Shown in pieces: positions 5,160 to 7,364 of a DNA stretch of 7,364 bases (its first letter is position 1; every line of letters begins with the position of its first letter). The stretch lies in contig CANFIL010000059.1 of assembly GCA_947447095.1 (NCBI GenBank), positions 1 to 7,364 of the forward strand, read 5' to 3'. Source of the DNA: Actinomycetota bacterium. GTDB taxonomy: Bacteria; Actinomycetota; Actinomycetes; S36-B12; UBA5976. Position numbers and translations under genes: made by a program. The notes beneath the pieces were generated by a model that was given only the letters and a program-made list of their open reading frames with translations, was not told the origin of the DNA and did not search any database.

Positions 5160-5306
5160 CTCTCATAGATTCACGGCGAAAATACTCAAACCGAAAGTGC
5201 CAATTTTGCGACCGCTGACTGTTGCGTCCTACGCAGGAACAATCGCGAGCGATTGAGACGCTCTCGCAAAATGATGCATTTCTTGTTTGGTATTTCGCAC
5301 GTTCAC
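5160..5306. repeat. 147-bp palindromic direct repeat, copy B (downstream of GNAT gene)
   Basis: This is the direct copy of 4414-4560. The palindrome runs about 5173-5302. From outside inwards these pair: GCGAAAATAC (5176-5185) with GTATTTCGC (5290-5298); CAAAC (5187-5191) with GTTTG (5285-5289); GAAA-TGC (5193-5200, one extra G) with GCATTTC (5276-5282); ATTTTGCGA (5203-5211) with TCGCAAAAT (5264-5272); and CAATCGC (5240-5246) with GCGATTG (5249-5255). Several single bases on the 5' arm are unpaired. It fills most of the 173 bp between the convergent GNAT and NIL genes and may also act as a terminator. Confidence 0.95.
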
Positions 5307-5323
5307 TTTTCTGACTGAAAAGT
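5305..5323. terminator. Weak AT-rich hairpin between convergent GNAT and NIL genes
   Basis: ACTTTTC (5305-5311) and GAAAAGT (5317-5323) form a 7-bp stem with a 5-nt loop, touching the NIL stop codon and the end of repeat B. The stem is weak and no T-run follows on the minus strand, so a terminator role is only possible. Confidence 0.25.
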
Positions 5324-5565
5324 TACCCTGCTACAAAATCGCCTTCAGCATTCACCACGTCAATGCCGAGACCTTCGAGGTATGCGATTGCTGCATCGAT
5401 CTGTTCATGTGAGCCCTGAAGGTCCATGACCATCCAGCCAAAGTGATTCTCGATTGAGGCGCGACGAATGCTTGGGATGACATCGAACTCTTTAACGATC
5501 TTGTAGATCACTGGTTCCTGAACTTGAGTTTCAGGAAAGGTCAGGCGGTAACGGTGATGCTGCAT
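5323..5565 (-). CDS. Stand-alone NIL-domain protein
   Basis: This 80-residue protein is almost entirely one NIL domain, the ACT-like ferredoxin fold also found at the C-terminus of the methionine importer ATPase MetN, where it binds methionine and inhibits transport. Visible family blocks are RYRLTFP at 5-11, PVIYKIVKEFDVIPSIRRA at 18-36, GWMVMDLQG at 43-51, IDAAIAYLEGLGIDV at 56-70 and the terminal EGDFV. Stand-alone NIL proteins of this size occur in cyanobacteria and other bacteria, with unknown function. It follows leuA on the same strand, 68 nt downstream, but has its own apparent promoter. A role in sensing an amino acid is inference from the fold and the neighbouring gene. Confidence 0.87.
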   Translation of the reverse strand: MQHHRYRLTFPETQVQEPVIYKIVKEFDVIPSIRRASIENHFGWMVMDLQGSHEQIDAAIAYLEGLGIDVVNAEGDFVAG

Positions 5566-5571
5566 GTCTAA

Positions 5572-5577
5572 ATACTA
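5572..5577 (-). promoter_or_regulatory. Putative -10 box of the NIL gene, leaderless type
   Basis: Read on the minus strand, TAGTAT (TANNNT) ends 6 nt before the ATG at 5565, predicting a start at or beside the initiation codon. Its first three bases belong to one arm of the 15-bp inverted repeat at 5575-5613, so hairpin and promoter overlap. No Shine-Dalgarno sequence lies in the 6-nt gap. Confidence 0.45.
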
Positions 5578-5613
5578 ACGATGCCTAGGCCGAATTGACC
5601 TAGGCATCGTTAG
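5575..5613 (-). terminator. Perfect 15-bp inverted repeat between leuA and the NIL gene, probable terminator
   Basis: CTAACGATGCCTAGG (5575-5589) and its exact complement at 5599-5613 enclose a 9-nt loop. Transcripts of leuA (minus strand) would fold it 20 nt after the stop codon. The tail read next is TATTTAG rather than a strong U-run, so it may be an inefficient terminator, an mRNA-end stabiliser or a protein-binding site. It overlaps the -10 box of the NIL gene. Confidence 0.7.
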
Positions 5614-5633
5614 CAATTGAATATTCTTTGCAG

Positions 5634-7331
5634 TTAGCCTCGGATGGCTCGGTTGACTGCAGAAACAACGGCCTTCAAGGACGACGTGACGATAGATGAG
5701 TCGATTCCCACACCCCACAACATCGTTCCGTTGACAGCGCATTCGAGGTACGCAGCTGCCTGGGCATCGCCACCACTGCTCATTGCGTGCTCGTTGTAAT
5801 CAAGTACGCGAACATCTACGCCGACTTTGGACATCGCGTCACAGAACGCTGCGATCGGGCCGTTGCCAACACCTTCGATGTCGACTTCGCCGGTTGGCGC
5901 GGTGGTATCGCCCATGGTGACCTTGACGCGTGAATCGCCATCGACATCGCTGTCTACGGCGACTGACTTGAGCTTGAAGCGACCCCATGCGTTGTCGGTG
6001 CTTGGCAAGTACTCGTCTTGGAAGATCGACCACATCTGAGCTGGCGACACTTCGCCACCGGCATCATCCGTGTGCTTCTGGATGACTGCGCTGAATTCAA
6101 TCTGAAGACGTCGTGGAAGATCCAACTTGTTCTCGGTGCGCATGATGTACGCGACGCCACCCTTACCGGACTGTGAGTTCACGCGAATCACGGCTTCGTA
6201 GCTGCGACCAACATCCTTGGGGTCGATTGGCAAGTAAGGAACTTCCCAGCGGAAGTCATCGATGCCAACGCCAGCAGCTTCGGCATCGCGCTTCATCGCG
6301 GCAAGGCCCTTGTTGATTGCGTCCTGATGTGAGCCAGAGAACGCGGTGAACACGAGATCGCCACCGTAAGGATGACGTTCGGCAACTGGAAGCTGGTTGC
6401 AGTATTCAACCGTTCGACGAATCTCATCAATGTTGCGGAAATCGATTTGTGGATCGATGCCTTGGCTGAGCAAGTTCATGCCCAATGTCACGAGACACAC
6501 GTTGCCGGTGCGCTCGCCATTACCGAACAAGCAACCTTCGATACGGTCCGCGCCAGCAAGGTAGCCAAGTTCAGCGGCTGCGACACCAGTGCCGCGGTCG
6601 TTATGCGGATGCAAGCTGATGACGATCGAATCGCGATACTTCAAGTTACGGTGCATGTATTCGATGCTGTCGGCGTACAAGTTTGGTGTTGTCATTTCGA
6701 CTGTTGCTGGAAGATTCACAATGACCTTGCGATCAGGCGTTGGCTTCCAGATGTCGTTGACTGCGTCAACAACTTCGATGGCGTAATCAAGTTCCGTACC
6801 TGTGAAGGATTCAGGGGAGTATTCGAAGTAAATGTCGGTGCCATCGATCTGCTCGGCATACTTCAAACACAACTCGGCGCCGCGAACTGCAATTTCCTTG
6901 ATGCCTTCTTTGTCCAAGTCGAATACAACACGACGCTGCAAAGTTGAGGTTGAGTTGTAAAGGTGAACGATCGCTTGTGGTGCACCTTGGATTGCTTCGA
7001 ATGTTCGCTCGATCAAGTGCTCACGTGCCTGAGTCAACACTTGAATGACAACGTCGTCGGGAATCAAGTTCTCGTCGATCAGCATGCGCACGAAGTCGAA
7101 ATCGGTCTGGCTTGCTGAAGGGAAACCAACTTCGATTTCTTTGTAGCCCATCTGGACGAGCAATTCGAACATGCGACGCTTGCGGTCAGGCGTCATCGGA
7201 TCGATCAATGCCTGATTGCCGTCGCGAAGGTCAACTGCGCACCAGCGAGGTGCCTGGGTGAGCGACTTGTTTGGCCAGGTGCGATCTGGCAGATCAACTG
7301 GCTTGAAAGCTGAATAGCGATGGAATGCCAT
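5634..7331 (-). CDS. leuA: 2-isopropylmalate synthase
   Basis: LeuA condenses acetyl-CoA with 2-oxoisovalerate, the committed step of leucine synthesis, in the cytosol. The 565-residue protein belongs to the long actinobacterial class. Visible are the catalytic DLRDGNQALIDP at 34-45, MGYKEIEVGFPSASQTDFDF at 61-80, the metal-binding HPHNDRG at 241-247, and GNGERTGN at 270-277. The linker PYLPIDPKDVGRSYEA at 365-380 leads to the C-terminal regulatory domain (about 450-565, with GEVDIEGVGNGPIAAF and D-Y-x-E-H-A-M), where leucine gives feedback inhibition in the family. The first ATG is at 7331, but the frame stays open for 11 more codons to the window edge (EERNSQKPSP before the Met), and homologs often carry a short polar N-terminal tail, so the true start may lie outside. 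No Shine-Dalgarno sequence is obvious before 7331. Its promoter and any leucine leader are beyond the window. Confidence 0.97.
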   Translation of the reverse strand: MAFHRYSAFKPVDLPDRTWPNKSLTQAPRWCAVDLRDGNQALIDPMTPDRKRRMFELLVQMGYKEIEVGFPSASQTDFDFVRMLIDENLIPDDVVIQVLTQAREHLIERTFEAIQGAPQAIVHLYNSTSTLQRRVVFDLDKEGIKEIAVRGAELCLKYAEQIDGTDIYFEYSPESFTGTELDYAIEVVDAVNDIWKPTPDRKVIVNLPATVEMTTPNLYADSIEYMHRNLKYRDSIVISLHPHNDRGTGVAAAELGYLAGADRIEGCLFGNGERTGNVCLVTLGMNLLSQGIDPQIDFRNIDEIRRTVEYCNQLPVAERHPYGGDLVFTAFSGSHQDAINKGLAAMKRDAEAAGVGIDDFRWEVPYLPIDPKDVGRSYEAVIRVNSQSGKGGVAYIMRTENKLDLPRRLQIEFSAVIQKHTDDAGGEVSPAQMWSIFQDEYLPSTDNAWGRFKLKSVAVDSDVDGDSRVKVTMGDTTAPTGEVDIEGVGNGPIAAFCDAMSKVGVDVRVLDYNEHAMSSGGDAQAAAYLECAVNGTMLWGVGIDSSIVTSSLKAVVSAVNRAIRG

Positions 7332-7364
7332 TGGAGATGGCTTTTGACTGTTGCGTTCTTCGTA

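Noticed and set aside
4414..5306. CRISPR array
   Set aside because: Only two repeat units, each 147 bp, with a full protein gene between them; no short regular spacers and no cas genes.
4414..5306. Classical integron attC sites
   Set aside because: The cassette-like geometry fits, but the R-box consensus is not met at paired positions and no integrase is in the window; kept only as a hypothesis in the findings.
6372..6947. 191-codon plus-strand frame inside leuA
   Set aside because: It is fully antisense to strongly conserved leuA sequence and has no recognisable domain.

Overview
The window carries housekeeping genes of an actinobacterium (Actinomycetota) with intermediate GC, roughly 50% by eye from part of the sequence. 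Four things point there: the gene order proA / nadD / LytR-CpsA-Psr-like / rsfS / histidine phosphatase / tRNA-Ala; the long LeuA of the Streptomyces/Mycobacterium type; frequent GTG starts with 4-nt GTGA overlaps; and TANNNT boxes placed 6 nt before ATG, the layout expected of leaderless actinobacterial transcripts. The lineage cannot be fixed further from this sequence alone; a freshwater or marine planktonic group is possible.

Layout. (1) 1-42: probable last codons of proA (+). (2) 61-1191 (-): a monomeric sarcosine oxidase / N-methyltryptophan oxidase-type flavoenzyme, placed between proA and the nadD operon on the opposite strand. (3) 1227-4119 (+): a compact five-gene operon made of a 31-residue membrane microprotein, nadD, a divergent LytR-CpsA-Psr/LytR_C protein, rsfS and a GpgP-like histidine phosphatase. 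(4) 4165-4237: tRNA-Ala(GGC), then two tandem intrinsic terminators. Between the terminators lie a perfect 10-bp hairpin and a second copy of the tRNA 3' end. (5) 4414-5306: a solitary GNAT acetyltransferase gene between two direct copies of a 147-bp, long imperfectly palindromic repeat (5 mismatches, no indels). (6) 5323-5565 (-): a stand-alone NIL-domain protein. (7) 5634-7331 (-): leuA, 2-isopropylmalate synthase, separated from the NIL gene by a perfect 15-bp inverted repeat.

The operon joins NAD synthesis (NadD), ribosome silencing under starvation (RsfS), a probable glucosylglycerate-type phosphatase and an envelope-related protein; nadD/LCP and rsfS/phosphatase look translationally coupled. 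LeuA is the committed step of leucine synthesis, and the NIL protein beside it may be a small amino-acid-sensing domain (inference).

The part most worth a second look is 4231-5306. The duplicated tRNA 3' end and the 746-bp [palindromic repeat + GNAT gene + repeat] arrangement look like an accessory insertion, cassette-like in shape, next to a tRNA gene. No integrase or transposase gene is present in the window, and the repeats do not match the integron attC core consensus well.
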